From contig NZ_CP107836.1 in NCBI RefSeq assembly GCF_036346615.1, positions 2,418,001 through 2,482,000 on the forward strand: a stretch of 64,000 nt of DNA, given 5' to 3'. The DNA comes from Streptomyces sp. NBC_00523. Lineage in GTDB: Bacteria; Actinomycetota; Actinomycetes; Streptomycetales; Streptomycetaceae. Shown here piece after piece: positions 43,999-53,655 of the stretch (positions are counted from its first letter, which is position 1; each line of letters begins with the position of its first letter). Made by a program: the position numbers and the translations under genes. The notes under the pieces were generated by a model that was not told the DNA's origin, did no database searches, and saw only the letters and a list, made by a program, of their open reading frames with translations.

Positions 43999-45336
43999 AT
44001 GTCCGGAAACCGCCGGAAGCCGGCCGTCGCGCTCGCCGCGACCGCCGCGATAGCCCTGTTCGCCTCCGCCTGTACCGGGCAGAGCAGCTCCGGGGCCAAC
44101 GATGACGCGTCCAAGGAGACGACCATCACGTTCTGGCACGGCTGGAGCGCGCCGGGCGAGGTGAAGGGCATCGAGGCCACGATCGCCGCCTTCGAGAAGG
44201 CCCACCCCAACATCCACGTGAAGGTCGTCGGCAACATGACCGACGACAAGATCAACCAGGCGCTGCGCGCCGGCGGGTCGAAGGCGCCGGACGTGGTCTC
44301 CTCGTTCACCACGAACAACGTGGGCAAGTTCTGCTCCTCGAAGGCGTTCGTGGACCTCAACCCGTTCCTGAAGAAGGACGGCATCGACCCCGAGTCCACC
44401 TTCCCGAAGGCGATGAACGAGTACACCCAGTACGACGGGGTGCGCTGCACGGTCCCGCTGCTGGGTGACGCGTACGGGCTCTACTACAACAAGGACGCGT
44501 TCAAGAAGGCCGGGATCGCGAACCCGCCGAAGACCTGGTCCGAGTTCGCGGCCGACGCCAAGAAGCTGACGAAGACCAAGGGCGACTCGTACGAGCAGCT
44601 GGGCTTCATGCCGAACTACCACGGCTACGAGTCGACCACCGAGCACTACCTCGGCGCCTGGAACCCCACCTACTTCGACGCGGACGGCAAGTCCAACATC
44701 GCGAAGGACCCGGCGTTCGCCGCGCTGCTCACCAACCAGAAGAAGCTGGTCGACTCGCTCGGCGGCTACGCGAAACTGGAGAAGTTCCGTACCGGCTTCG
44801 GAGACGAGTGGGGCGCCAAGCACCCGTTCCACACCGGCCAGGTCGCCATGCAGCTGGACGGCGAGTGGCGGCTCGGCATGGCCGAGGACACCAAGCCGGG
44901 CTTCGAGATCGGGGTGGCCCCGATGCCCGTCGCGGACGACGAGGCCGACACGTACGGCAAGGGCTATCTGACCGGCACCATCGCGGGCATCGCCGCCACG
45001 TCCAGCAAGCAGAACGCGGCCTGGGAATTGGTCAAGTTCATGACGACCGACACCGACGCGGTGGTGAACTTCGCCAACGCCATCCACAACGTGCCCTCCA
45101 CGCTGGAGGCGCTGAAGTCGCCGAAGCTGAAGTACGACCCGCGCTTCAAGGTCTTCCTGGACATCGCGGCCAACCCGAAGTCGACCACCACCCCGCCCTC
45201 GGTGAACGGCGGCGCGTACCTGACCTCCCTGCAGAACCTCGGCTTCGACGTCGAGAAGGGCAAGCAGAAGGACGTCCGGGCGGGGCTGGAGAAGACCGCG
45301 AAGGAAATCGACGCGGCGATCGCCCAGGCGAAGTAG
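43999..45336 (+). CDS. csnE: Extracellular oligosaccharide-binding lipoprotein CsnE
   Basis: Solute-binding lipoprotein of an ABC importer for glucosamine oligosaccharides, 445 residues. The signal peptide and lipobox (AIALFASACTG, Cys at about residue 22) anchor it outside the membrane. The mature part opens with TITFWHGWSAPGEVKGIEATIAAFEK, characteristic of family-1 carbohydrate-binding proteins. It carries the usual DAYGLYYNKDAFKKAGI and MQLDGEWRLG segments. ATG 43999 has GGGAG 8 nt upstream. The ATPase is missing from the operon; in Streptomyces the shared MsiK ATPase usually serves such importers. Confidence 0.85.
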   Translation: MSGNRRKPAVALAATAAIALFASACTGQSSSGANDDASKETTITFWHGWSAPGEVKGIEATIAAFEKAHPNIHVKVVGNMTDDKINQALRAGGSKAPDVVSSFTTNNVGKFCSSKAFVDLNPFLKKDGIDPESTFPKAMNEYTQYDGVRCTVPLLGDAYGLYYNKDAFKKAGIANPPKTWSEFAADAKKLTKTKGDSYEQLGFMPNYHGYESTTEHYLGAWNPTYFDADGKSNIAKDPAFAALLTNQKKLVDSLGGYAKLEKFRTGFGDEWGAKHPFHTGQVAMQLDGEWRLGMAEDTKPGFEIGVAPMPVADDEADTYGKGYLTGTIAGIAATSSKQNAAWELVKFMTTDTDAVVNFANAIHNVPSTLEALKSPKLKYDPRFKVFLDIAANPKSTTTPPSVNGGAYLTSLQNLGFDVEKGKQKDVRAGLEKTAKEIDAAIAQAK

Positions 45337-45346
45337 AGCCGACGCG

Positions 45347-46288
45347 ATGAGCACGTACACACTCCGTTCGAAGCGCCGCAGGTCGGCGCTTCGGACGGCG
45401 GCCTTCATGTCGCCCTGGCTGATCGGGTTCTGCGTCTTCTTCGCCTACCCGCTGATCTCCACGGTCTACTTCTCCTTCACCAGCTACGACGGCTTCTCCG
45501 CCCCCGAGTTCAGCGGCTTCAAGAACTGGTCGTACGTCTTCACCGACTACCCGCTGTTCTGGCCGGCGCTGCGCAACACCCTGTGGCTGGTCATCGTCAT
45601 GGTGGCCTGCCGGGTGGTCTTCGGACTCGGTGTCGGGATGCTGATCACCAAGATCAAGACGGGGGCGGGCGTCTTCCGGACGCTGTTCTACCTGCCCTAT
45701 CTGGCGCCGCCGGTCGCCGCCACGCTGGGCTTCGTCTTCCTGCTCAACCCCGGCACCGGACCGGTCAACTCAATCCTCGGCGACCTGGGGATGGGCACGC
45801 CCGGCTGGTTCACCGACGCCACCTGGTCCAAGCCCGCGCTGACCGCGCTCGCGGTGTGGGGGGTGGGCGACCTGATGGTGATCTTCATGGCCGCGCTGCT
45901 CGACGTACCGAAGGAGCAGTACGAGGCGGCGGAGCTGGACGGGGCGACCGCGTACCACCGGTTCCGGTACGTCACGCTGCCGAACATCTCGCCGATCATC
46001 ATGTTCGCCGTGGTCACCGGCATCATCCAGACGATGCAGTACTACACCCAGCCGCTGGTGGCCGGGAAGGTCGCGTCCGGGGTCATGGGCGGTTCGGGCC
46101 AGCAGTTCGAACCCGGCTATCCCGACAAGTCGACACTGACGCTTCCGCAGCTGGTCTACAACCTCGGCTTCCAGCGCTTCGACTACGGCTCCGCCTGTGT
46201 GGTCGCGCTCGTTCTCTTCGTCCTCGCCATGGCGTTCACCGCACTGCTGATGCGGCGCCGCAGCGGACTGATCCAGGCAGGTGAGTGA
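45347..46288 (+). CDS. csnF: ABC transporter permease CsnF
   Basis: The first of two membrane permeases of the importer, 313 residues with six hydrophobic helices. The start has AAFMSPWLIGFCVFFAYPLISTVYFSFTSYDGF, typical of MalF-type sugar permeases. The EAA loop that contacts the ATPase is visible as YEAAELDGATAYHRFRYVTLPNISP. ATG 45347 is 10 bp past csnE, and the 3' end meets csnG. Confidence 0.85.
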   Translation: MSTYTLRSKRRRSALRTAAFMSPWLIGFCVFFAYPLISTVYFSFTSYDGFSAPEFSGFKNWSYVFTDYPLFWPALRNTLWLVIVMVACRVVFGLGVGMLITKIKTGAGVFRTLFYLPYLAPPVAATLGFVFLLNPGTGPVNSILGDLGMGTPGWFTDATWSKPALTALAVWGVGDLMVIFMAALLDVPKEQYEAAELDGATAYHRFRYVTLPNISPIIMFAVVTGIIQTMQYYTQPLVAGKVASGVMGGSGQQFEPGYPDKSTLTLPQLVYNLGFQRFDYGSACVVALVLFVLAMAFTALLMRRRSGLIQAGE

Positions 46289-46289
46289 C

Positions 46290-47192
46290 ATGGCGCAGGT
46301 TCTCGACCACCCGAAGGCCGCCGGACCGGTGAGTGACCCCGTCACCCCGGCCCAGCGCGTCGCGCGCCGCAAGGCGCTGCTGAACTGGATCGCCGTGCAC
46401 GCGCTCGGCGTGGCGGCGGCGCTCTTCTTCGTGCTGCCGTTCGTCTTCCTCGTGCTCACCTCGCTGATGAGCGACCAGCAGACCCTCACCCGGGACCTGT
46501 GGCCGCACCCCTTCGAGTGGGCCAACTACAAGCGGGTGTTCGACACTCCGGGCTTCCTGACCTGGTGGCGGAACACCCTGCTGTACGCGGGAGCCGGCAC
46601 CGTCCTCACGGTGGTGTCCTCGCTGCCCGTGGCGTACGCGCTCGCCAAGTTCCGCTTCCGCGGCCGGCATCTGTCGCTGATGCTCGTCATCTCGATGATG
46701 ATGCTGCCGCCGCAGGTCGTGGTCATCCCGATGTACCTGTTCTGGGCCAAGCAGCTGGACCTGTCCGGCACGCTCTGGCCGCTGATCATCCCGATGGCCT
46801 TCGGCGACGCGTTCTCCATCTTCCTGCTGCGGCAGTTCCTGCTGACCATCCCCGACGAGTACCTCGACGCGGCGAAGGTCGACGGCTGCGGCGAACTGCG
46901 CGCCCTGCTGCGCGTGGTGGTGCCGATGGCCAAGCCGGGGATCGCCGCCGTCGCCCTCTTCCAGTTCTTCTACGCCTGGAACGACTACTTCGGCCCGCAG
47001 ATCTACGCCTCCGAGAACCCGGGTGCCTGGACGCTGAGTTACGGACTGGAGTCCTTCAAGGGCGCACACCACACCGACTGGAACCTGACCATGGCCGCGA
47101 CCGTTCTGGTCATGGCCCCTGTGATCGTCGTCTTCTTCTTCGCACAGAAGGCTTTTGTCGAGGGCGTCACACTGACCGGAGTAAAGGGCTGA
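46290..47192 (+). CDS. csnG: ABC transporter permease CsnG
   Basis: The second membrane permease, 300 residues, MalG type. It has six helices and the EAA loop YLDAAKVDGCGELRALLRVVVPMAKPG. An alternative GTG start at 46281 overlaps csnF by 8 bp. ATG 46290 directly follows the csnF stop and is preferred. Translational coupling to csnF is likely. Confidence 0.84.
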   Translation: MAQVLDHPKAAGPVSDPVTPAQRVARRKALLNWIAVHALGVAAALFFVLPFVFLVLTSLMSDQQTLTRDLWPHPFEWANYKRVFDTPGFLTWWRNTLLYAGAGTVLTVVSSLPVAYALAKFRFRGRHLSLMLVISMMMLPPQVVVIPMYLFWAKQLDLSGTLWPLIIPMAFGDAFSIFLLRQFLLTIPDEYLDAAKVDGCGELRALLRVVVPMAKPGIAAVALFQFFYAWNDYFGPQIYASENPGAWTLSYGLESFKGAHHTDWNLTMAATVLVMAPVIVVFFFAQKAFVEGVTLTGVKG

Positions 47193-47195
47193 ACC

Positions 47196-48461
47196 ATGAA
47201 GCTCGCTGTAGTGGGTGGCGGGTCCACCTACACCCCCGAACTGATCGACGGATTCGCCCGGCTGCGTGACACGCTGCCGGTCGAAGAGCTGGTCCTCGTC
47301 GACCCGGCCGCCGACCGGCTCGACCTCGTGGGCGGCCTCGCCCGGCGGATCTTCGCCAAACAGGGCCACCCGGGCCGCATCGTCACCACCTCGGACGTCG
47401 ACGCGGGCGTCGCCGGAGCGGACGCCGTCCTGCTCCAGCTGCGCGTCGGCGGCCAGGCCGCCCGCAACCAGGACGAGACCTGGCCCCTGGAGTGCGGCTG
47501 CATCGGCCAGGAGACCACCGGGGCCGGCGGCCTCGCCAAGGCCCTGCGCACCGTCCCGGTCGTCCTGGACATCGCCGAACGGGTCCGGCGCACCAACCCG
47601 GACGCCTGGATCATCGACTTCACCAACCCGGTCGGCATCGTCACCCGCGCCCTCCTCCAGGCCGGGCACAAGGCGGTCGGCCTGTGCAACGTGGCCATCG
47701 GCTTCCAGCGCAAGTTCGCCCGGCTGCTCGACGTGGCCCCCGGCGAGGTGCACCTCGACCACGTCGGGCTGAACCACCTCACCTGGGAGACCGGGGTCCG
47801 CCTCGGCGGCCCGCAGGGCGAGGACGTGCTGCCCCGGCTGATCGCCGAGCACGGCGACGCCATCGCGGACGACCTGCACATGCCGCGCGCGATCGTGGAC
47901 CGGCTCGGCGTCGTCCCCTCGTACTACCTGCGGTACTTCTACGCGCACGACGAGGTCGTCCGCGAGCTCGGCACCAAGCCCTCCCGGGCCGCCGAGGTCG
48001 CCGCCATGGAGAAGGAGCTCCTGGCGATGTACGGCGACCCGGCGCTCGACGAGAAGCCCGCGCTGCTCGCCAAGCGCGGCGGCGCCTTCTACTCGGAGGC
48101 GGCCGTGGACCTGGCGGCGGCCCTCCTGGGCGGCGGCGGCTCGGCGCACCAGGTGGTCAACACGTACAACAACGGCACCCTGCCGTTCCTCCCGGACGAC
48201 GCGGTGATCGAGGTCCAGGCGAAGGTCGACGGCTCGGGCGCCACGCCGCTCGCCGTGCCCGCCCTGGACCCGCTGTACGCGGGGCTCATCGCCAACGTCA
48301 CGGCGTACGAGGACCTCGCCCTGGAGGCCGCGCTGCACGGCGGCCGGGACCGGGTGTTCAAGGCGCTGCTCGCGCACCCCCTGATCGGCCAGTTCGCGTA
48401 CGCCGAGGCGCTGACCGACAAGCTGATCGCGCACAACCGGGAGCACCTCGCGTGGGCGTGA
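47196..48461 (+). CDS. csnH: GH4-family glycosidase CsnH
   Basis: NAD- and metal-dependent glycosidase of family GH4, 421 residues, cytoplasmic. The Rossmann start MKLAVVGGGSTYTPELIDGF binds NAD. LVDPAADRLDLVGGLA and IDFTNPVGIVTRALLQAGHKAVGLCNVAIG are family marks, with the metal ligand Cys in GLCNV. Further metal-site residues follow in VGLNHLTW. In the csn system it is thought to process imported glucosamine oligosaccharides. ATG 47196 is four bases after the csnG stop. The end overlaps csnK by 10 bp. Confidence 0.87.
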   Translation: MKLAVVGGGSTYTPELIDGFARLRDTLPVEELVLVDPAADRLDLVGGLARRIFAKQGHPGRIVTTSDVDAGVAGADAVLLQLRVGGQAARNQDETWPLECGCIGQETTGAGGLAKALRTVPVVLDIAERVRRTNPDAWIIDFTNPVGIVTRALLQAGHKAVGLCNVAIGFQRKFARLLDVAPGEVHLDHVGLNHLTWETGVRLGGPQGEDVLPRLIAEHGDAIADDLHMPRAIVDRLGVVPSYYLRYFYAHDEVVRELGTKPSRAAEVAAMEKELLAMYGDPALDEKPALLAKRGGAFYSEAAVDLAAALLGGGGSAHQVVNTYNNGTLPFLPDDAVIEVQAKVDGSGATPLAVPALDPLYAGLIANVTAYEDLALEAALHGGRDRVFKALLAHPLIGQFAYAEALTDKLIAHNREHLAWA

Positions 48462-49426
48462 ACGGTTACGTCCTCGCGATCGACGCGGGGAACAGCAAGA
48501 CCGATGTGGCCCTCATCGGTGCGGACGGCACGGTGCTGTCCACGGCCAGGGGCGGCGGGTTCCAGCCGCCGCTGGCCGGAGTGGAGACGGCCGTCGACGT
48601 GCTCGGCGCGGCGGTGGAGCGGGCGTTCACCGAGGCCGGGGCGGACGCCGGGCAGGTCGCCCACGTGTCCGCCTGCCTCGCCAACGCGGACCTGCCGGTC
48701 GAGGAGGAGCAGCTGACGGTGGCGCTGGCCGCGCGCGGCTGGGGCCGGACCGTCGAGGTGCGCAACGACACCTTCGCGATCCTGCGGGCCGGGGTGGACG
48801 AGCCGCTCGGCGTGGCCGTGGTCTGCGGCGCGGGCATCAACTGCGTCGGCATGGTCCCGGACGGCCGCACCGCCCGCTTCCCGGCGATCGGGCGGATCTC
48901 CGGTGACTGGGGCGGCGGTTCGGGCCTGTCCGAGGAGGCGCTGTGGTTCGCCGCGCGCGCCGAGGACGGCCGGGGCGAGCCGACCGAGCTGGCCCGGACG
49001 CTCCCCGCGCACTTCGGGCTCGACTCGATGTACGCGCTGATCGAGGCGCTGCACCTGGGCCGCATCGCACCGGAGCGCCGCCACGAGCTGGCCCCGGTGC
49101 TCTTCGCGACGGGCGCCGCCGGCGACCCGGTGGCGCGGGCCCTGGTGGACCGGCTGGCCGAGGAGGTCGTGGCGCTGGCCTCGGTCGCGCTGACCCGCCT
49201 CGGGCTGCTGGACGAGGAGGCGCCGGTGCTGCTCGGCGGCAGCGTTCTGGCGGCGCGCCATCCGCAGCTGGACGACCGCGTCCGCGAACTCCTCGCGGCG
49301 CGGGCCCCGAAGGCCGTGGTGCGCGTGGTGCAGGAGTCGCCGGTCCTCGGCGCCGGGCTCCTGGGCCTGGACCACACGGGAGCGGCGCCCGGGGTGTACG
49401 CGCGGCTGCGGGCGCAGTACGCCTGA
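48452..49426 (+). CDS. csnK: Sugar kinase of the BadF/BcrA (GlcNAc kinase-like) family, CsnK
   Basis: ATP-dependent amino-sugar kinase, 324 residues. The ASKHA phosphate loops are present as YVLAIDAGNSKTDVALIGADG (residues about 5-25), VVCGAGINCVGM and RISGDWGGGSGLSEEALW. It probably phosphorylates glucosamine released by the operon. The GTG start at 48452 overlaps the csnH stop. A longer overlapping frame from 47492 is the csnH shadow and is discarded. Last gene of the operon. Confidence 0.83.
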   Translation: MGVNGYVLAIDAGNSKTDVALIGADGTVLSTARGGGFQPPLAGVETAVDVLGAAVERAFTEAGADAGQVAHVSACLANADLPVEEEQLTVALAARGWGRTVEVRNDTFAILRAGVDEPLGVAVVCGAGINCVGMVPDGRTARFPAIGRISGDWGGGSGLSEEALWFAARAEDGRGEPTELARTLPAHFGLDSMYALIEALHLGRIAPERRHELAPVLFATGAAGDPVARALVDRLAEEVVALASVALTRLGLLDEEAPVLLGGSVLAARHPQLDDRVRELLAARAPKAVVRVVQESPVLGAGLLGLDHTGAAPGVYARLRAQYA

Positions 49427-49747
49427 CCACCGGGCCGTCAGGGGCGTCCCGTAGCCTGCGGGTTGCGGGGCGCCTTTCGCGTGAGGGAACCGATCGCGCG
49501 TCCCAGTCGTGTTGTTGATGGGGAGGACGGTCCGGAGGGGGATCGTGCCGTTCGCCTTGATCAACGGCGCCGGTCTTGATCGAATGCGGTTGACCGCGGC
49601 CGGTCACCGCCGGCCGCCGCGTGGTCCGGTGCCCGATCCAGGCGTTCTGGATGTGGGTACCGGTCCCTGAGGCCATACTTCTGGCCGGGCACCAGTCCCC
49701 CGATCGGCCGGGGGCGGGCCGCCGTCAGTGACCGAGGGGGAGGTCGA
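49427..49747 (+). other. Upstream region of the PknG cluster, no gene seen
   Basis: 321 bp after csnK. The first part may hold a weak hairpin (GCGTCCCG..CGGGTTGCGGGGCGC). The rest should hold the promoter of the PknG cluster. No convincing gene or operator was recognised. Confidence 0.45.
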
Positions 49748-51172
49748 GTGACACACCCGCCGAGTGCGCGTGAGGCGCTGCAACGCGCGCTGGGACAGCC
49801 GCCTGCGCCGGAGGCCGCGCCCGCGCCCGTGCCGGCGCCCGCGCCCGTTCCGCAGCAGCCGAGCACCCGGGCCGCCGTCGTGGGGCGGCTGCGTGCCGCC
49901 GCGACCACCGAACCGGGCCGGCTGCGCATCATCGGGGCCGTCCTGGCGTTCCTGGTCCTCGTGTTCGGGGCGGTGACGGCGGTCGAGATCAACGACCGGG
50001 CCGCCTCCGCCGACGACGTGGTGGAGCGCAGCCAGCCGCTCAGCGCGGACGCGGCGGGCATCTACCGCTCGCTCGCGGACGCGGACGCGGCGGCGGCGAG
50101 CGGCTTCCTGGCCGGGCCGCAGGAGCCGCGCGCGGTGCACGACCAGTACGTGAAAGACATCGAGGAGGCGTCCCGGCTGCTGGTGAAGGCCGCGGCGAAC
50201 ACCGACGCGGCCACCGCGTCCGGCCGCGAGATCACCACGCTCAACGAAGGACTCCCCCGCTACACGGGCCTGATCGAGCGCGCCCGCGCCAACAACCGCC
50301 AGGGGCTTCCGCTGGGCGGCGCCTATCTGCGGTACGCGAACCAGGCCATGTCCGGCGAGCTGCTGCCGGCCGCCGAGCGGCTGTACGCGGCGGAGACCGG
50401 CCGGCTCGGCGAGGACCAGAGCTCGGCCCGGAGCCGGCCGCTCTTCTCGCTCGTCGCCGGGGTCGTCGCGCTGGCCGTGCTGGTCTGGGCGCAGCGCCGC
50501 AACTACCGCCGGACGAACCGGGTGTTCAACCACGGTCTGCTGGCCGCGACGGCCGCGACGGTGGTGCTGCTGCTGTGGCTCGCGGTCGGGCACACGGTGG
50601 CCAGGTCCGGCCTGGCCGAGGCCGATTCGCACGGGCAGCGGCCCATGGACGTGCTCAACCGGGCGCGCATCGACTCGCTGAAGGCGCGCGCCGACGAGAA
50701 CCTGACGGTGGTCGCCCGGGGCGCGGTGCTCACCGCGGACGGCAAGAACGACAAGTACGAGACCGACTACACGGCGGGCATGAAGGCGCTCGGCGGCGAG
50801 CTGGCCGCGGCGGCGAAGCTGGCCGACGACACCGGCGACGGCGAGGGCGGCAAGCCCGTCGCCGCGGCGGCCGAGGCGGTCAAGGAGTGGCAGGGCCGCC
50901 ACCGTACGGCCCGCACGACCGACGACGCCGGGGACTACGAATCGGCCCTGGAGCAGATCATCGGCCAGGAGAACTCGACCGGCGAGTCCTTCAAGAAGGT
51001 GGACGACGCGCTGCGCGACGCCCTGGCGCACGAGCAGGACGACTTCACCCGGGCCGCGCGGGACGGCCGCGGCGCCCTGGGCGGCCTGCCGGCCGGCGCG
51101 GTGATCCTGGCCGTGCTGGGCGCGGTCGCGGGGATCGTCGGCGTCAACCGCAGGCTCTCGGAGTTCCGGTGA
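49748..51172 (+). CDS. glnX: GlnX-like membrane sensor protein
   Basis: A 474-residue membrane protein that I identify with the mycobacterial GlnX partner of GlnH and PknG. It has a cytosolic Ala/Pro-rich N-terminus, helix 1 (about 60-80), an extracytoplasmic helical domain (about 82-235), two adjacent helices (about 236-253 and 262-282), a second external domain (about 285-445) and a final helix near the C-terminus. This four-helix, two-sensor layout, together with the next genes, supports the assignment. By analogy it detects ligand-loaded GlnH and signals to PknG. GTG 49748 has GGGGGAGG upstream. Confidence 0.72.
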   Translation: MTHPPSAREALQRALGQPPAPEAAPAPVPAPAPVPQQPSTRAAVVGRLRAAATTEPGRLRIIGAVLAFLVLVFGAVTAVEINDRAASADDVVERSQPLSADAAGIYRSLADADAAAASGFLAGPQEPRAVHDQYVKDIEEASRLLVKAAANTDAATASGREITTLNEGLPRYTGLIERARANNRQGLPLGGAYLRYANQAMSGELLPAAERLYAAETGRLGEDQSSARSRPLFSLVAGVVALAVLVWAQRRNYRRTNRVFNHGLLAATAATVVLLLWLAVGHTVARSGLAEADSHGQRPMDVLNRARIDSLKARADENLTVVARGAVLTADGKNDKYETDYTAGMKALGGELAAAAKLADDTGDGEGGKPVAAAAEAVKEWQGRHRTARTTDDAGDYESALEQIIGQENSTGESFKKVDDALRDALAHEQDDFTRAARDGRGALGGLPAGAVILAVLGAVAGIVGVNRRLSEFR

Positions 51173-51183
51173 CAGGGGGAGCG

Positions 51184-52239
51184 ATGACAGCGAAGGACCC
51201 GAGGACGGGCCTTTCCGGACACGGACGTCCACTGCACCGGCTGCGCGGCTGGGGCGGGGTGACCGCGATGGCCGCCGCCTGCGCGCTGACCGCGGCGCTG
51301 ACCCTGCTGCCCCTCTCCCACCCGGGCGACGACGTGTTCGGCCCCCAGGTGACGGGGCCCGGCGCGGCGCACGCCCTCCAGGCGAAGGCCGACGGCTGCA
51401 CGGACCCGGAGGCGAGCCTCCGGCCGGGCAAGGCGGACGGGGACGCGGTCCGCAAGATCAAGGAGCGCGGCAAGCTCATCGCGGGCGTCGACCAGAACAG
51501 CTTCCAGTGGGGCTTCCGCAATCCGGAGACCGGGGACCTCGAAGGCTTCGACATCGACCTGGTCCGGGCCCTAGCCAAGGACATCCTCGGTGACGGCGAC
51601 AAGGTGATCTTCCGGGCCATCCCGACCAACCAGCGCATCGCCGCGCTGGAGAACGACAAGGTCGACGTGGTCGTGCGGACGATGACGGTCAACTGCGCCC
51701 GGCTGAAGCAGGTCTCGTTCTCCACGGCCTACTTCCAGGCCGGACAGCAGGTCCTCGCCGCGAAGGAGGACCACTCCATCACCGGTTTCAACTCCACGCT
51801 GGCCGGCAAGCGCATCTGCACCGCCGAGGGTTCGACGGCGTACGAGGCGCTGGAGAAGGAGTCGTTCGGCTCGGTCTTCAAGGACGAGCACGACGGCACC
51901 CCGGCCGACGAGGACCGGCTGACCGTCCCCAACCAGCTGGACTGCCTGGTACGGCTCCAGCTGGGCGAGGTCGACGCGGTCGTCACGGACAACGCGCTGG
52001 CCGCGGGCCAGGCCGCGCAGGACCCGGCGGTCGAGCTCAAGGGTGACCCGTTCACCACCGAGTACTACGGCGTGGCCACGAAGAAGGGCGCGGACGACCT
52101 GGTGTCCCGGGTCAACAAGGTCCTGGTCGACTACCGGGCCGGCGGCGCGGACAGCCTCTGGATGAAGTCGTACCGCGCCTGGCTCCAGGACGGCCTGCCG
52201 GGGGTCCAGGCCCCGCCGGAGCCGAAGTACCGGGACTAG
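51184..52239 (+). CDS. glnH: GlnH-like amino acid-binding protein
   Basis: A periplasmic-binding-protein fold of 351 residues (ABC-type amino acid binder, SBP_bac_3). After an N-terminal signal anchor (GWGGVTAMAAACALTAALTLL; no clear lipobox, unlike mycobacterial GlnH), the ligand domain has AGVDQNSFQWGFRNPETGDLEGFDIDLVRALAKDIL and RIAALENDKVDVVVRTMTVN, plus EVDAVVTDNALAAGQ. No ABC permease or ATPase is adjacent, which fits a sensory rather than transport role, as in the GlnH-GlnX-PknG system for aspartate and glutamate sensing. It begins 11 bp after glnX. Confidence 0.78.
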   Translation: MTAKDPRTGLSGHGRPLHRLRGWGGVTAMAAACALTAALTLLPLSHPGDDVFGPQVTGPGAAHALQAKADGCTDPEASLRPGKADGDAVRKIKERGKLIAGVDQNSFQWGFRNPETGDLEGFDIDLVRALAKDILGDGDKVIFRAIPTNQRIAALENDKVDVVVRTMTVNCARLKQVSFSTAYFQAGQQVLAAKEDHSITGFNSTLAGKRICTAEGSTAYEALEKESFGSVFKDEHDGTPADEDRLTVPNQLDCLVRLQLGEVDAVVTDNALAAGQAAQDPAVELKGDPFTTEYYGVATKKGADDLVSRVNKVLVDYRAGGADSLWMKSYRAWLQDGLPGVQAPPEPKYRD

Positions 52240-52314
52240 CGCGGCCCCGCCCGGCGGGCGGCGGCACTGATCCCGCGGGGCCCAGGCCCGGCGGGGAGAG
52301 CGGAGAGGTGATCG

Positions 52315-53655
52315 ATGGGCGTCGCTGGCCCCTTCCCCAGCTACGCGGCCCGGCCCCCCGGTCCGGTCATGGACCGGGACGAGGCCGACCGTGCGCTGTC
52401 CCGGCTCGGCGCGGAGCACGAGGCGATCGAGACCTCGCTCCTCGCCCTCCAGGACCACGCGGGCCGCAGGCTCCTGGAGGGCGCCGAGCTGTCCGGTGTC
52501 ACCAGGGAGCGATGGGCCGTCACCGAGCGGTCGGTCACGCTGCTGTGGAGCTACTTCGACGCGTACACGGGGGTGCTGGAGCGGGCCCGCGAGGTGCGGG
52601 CCCGGCGCCGCCACCCCAACCGCGAGGACCTGACGGCCCTGACCGAGCTGCTGCGCGGCCAGGGCGTCACCGTGGCGCACGGCGCCGCCGGGCACGACCC
52701 GTCCGTCTCCGGCCCGGCCCGCCTCTCCGAGCGGTTCACGCTGGAGGAGCTGGTCTCCCGGATGAACGGCCTGTACGCGAGCGCCCTGGACATGGTGGTG
52801 GCCTCGGACGCCGTGTGGTCGGCGATGCCCGCCCGCATAGACCTCCTCGCCGCCGAGCTGCGCCGCACCCACTCGCTGGCGCACTCGGTGGGCGTCCGGC
52901 CCGGTGAGCACCCGGCGGGCGACGACCTGGACGCGATCACCGCGGAGCTGGCCACGCTGCGGGAGCAGGTGATCGCGGACCCGCTGGCCTTCTGGCTGCC
53001 GGGGCCCGGGAGCGCGGCGCCCGGCGGCGGGCGCCCCGACACGACGCGTTACGACCGGGCGGCCCGGGCGCTGGAAGAGGTGCGGCGCGAGGTCGAGGCG
53101 GTGCTCGCCGTACGGCAGGACGCCGAACAACGGCTGGTGCACCTGCGCGACGTGCTGTCCCGGGCCGACCGCACGCTGGCCGAGGCCCGGGTGGCGCGCG
53201 GCGAGGTGCTGGCCAAGATCGCCGCGTCGGAGGTGCCCGTGGTCAACGGACCGCCGACCGTCCTCCAGGAGCGCCTGGCCGCCGCGTCGGAGTACCGCAG
53301 GCACGCCCGCTGGCACCGGCTCTCGCCGCTCCTGGAGACCCTGGAGCGGGAGGCCGAGGAGGAGTTGCTGAGGGCCCGCGAGCAGCTGACGGCGGTGACC
53401 GCGCCGCTGGCTGTCCGGGCCGAGCTGCGTGGTCGGCTCGACGCGTACAAGGCGAAGGTGGCCCGCCACGGCCTGGCGGAGGACCCGGTCCTGATCGAGC
53501 GGTACGACGCGGCGCGCCGGATGCTGTGGAGCGCCCCGTGCGATCTGCGGGTGGCGGCGCAGGCGGTGCAGCGCTATCAGGACGCGGCGCTGGACCTGCT
53601 GAGCAGAGGTGACAATCCGTCGTGGCGGCGGGGCGAAGAGGGGGAACGGACATGA
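52315..53655 (+). CDS. Coiled-coil protein of the PknG cluster
   Basis: A 446-residue soluble protein with no recognised domain. It is strongly alpha-helical and charged, with long coiled-coil-like stretches (ALEEVRREVEAVLAVRQDAEQRLVHLRDVLSRADRTLAEARVARGEVL, about residues 250-300). It has no membrane segment and no signal. It overlaps the PknG-like kinase start by 4 bp (ATGA), so it is translationally coupled to the kinase and is likely a scaffold or substrate of it (inference). ATG 52315 has GAGAGG upstream. Confidence 0.72.
   Translation: MGVAGPFPSYAARPPGPVMDRDEADRALSRLGAEHEAIETSLLALQDHAGRRLLEGAELSGVTRERWAVTERSVTLLWSYFDAYTGVLERAREVRARRRHPNREDLTALTELLRGQGVTVAHGAAGHDPSVSGPARLSERFTLEELVSRMNGLYASALDMVVASDAVWSAMPARIDLLAAELRRTHSLAHSVGVRPGEHPAGDDLDAITAELATLREQVIADPLAFWLPGPGSAAPGGGRPDTTRYDRAARALEEVRREVEAVLAVRQDAEQRLVHLRDVLSRADRTLAEARVARGEVLAKIAASEVPVVNGPPTVLQERLAAASEYRRHARWHRLSPLLETLEREAEEELLRAREQLTAVTAPLAVRAELRGRLDAYKAKVARHGLAEDPVLIERYDAARRMLWSAPCDLRVAAQAVQRYQDAALDLLSRGDNPSWRRGEEGERT

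Noticed and set aside
47492..48451. Long frame fused to the csnK kinase
   Set aside because: This part is the +2 shadow of csnH; kinase homology begins at GTG 48452.
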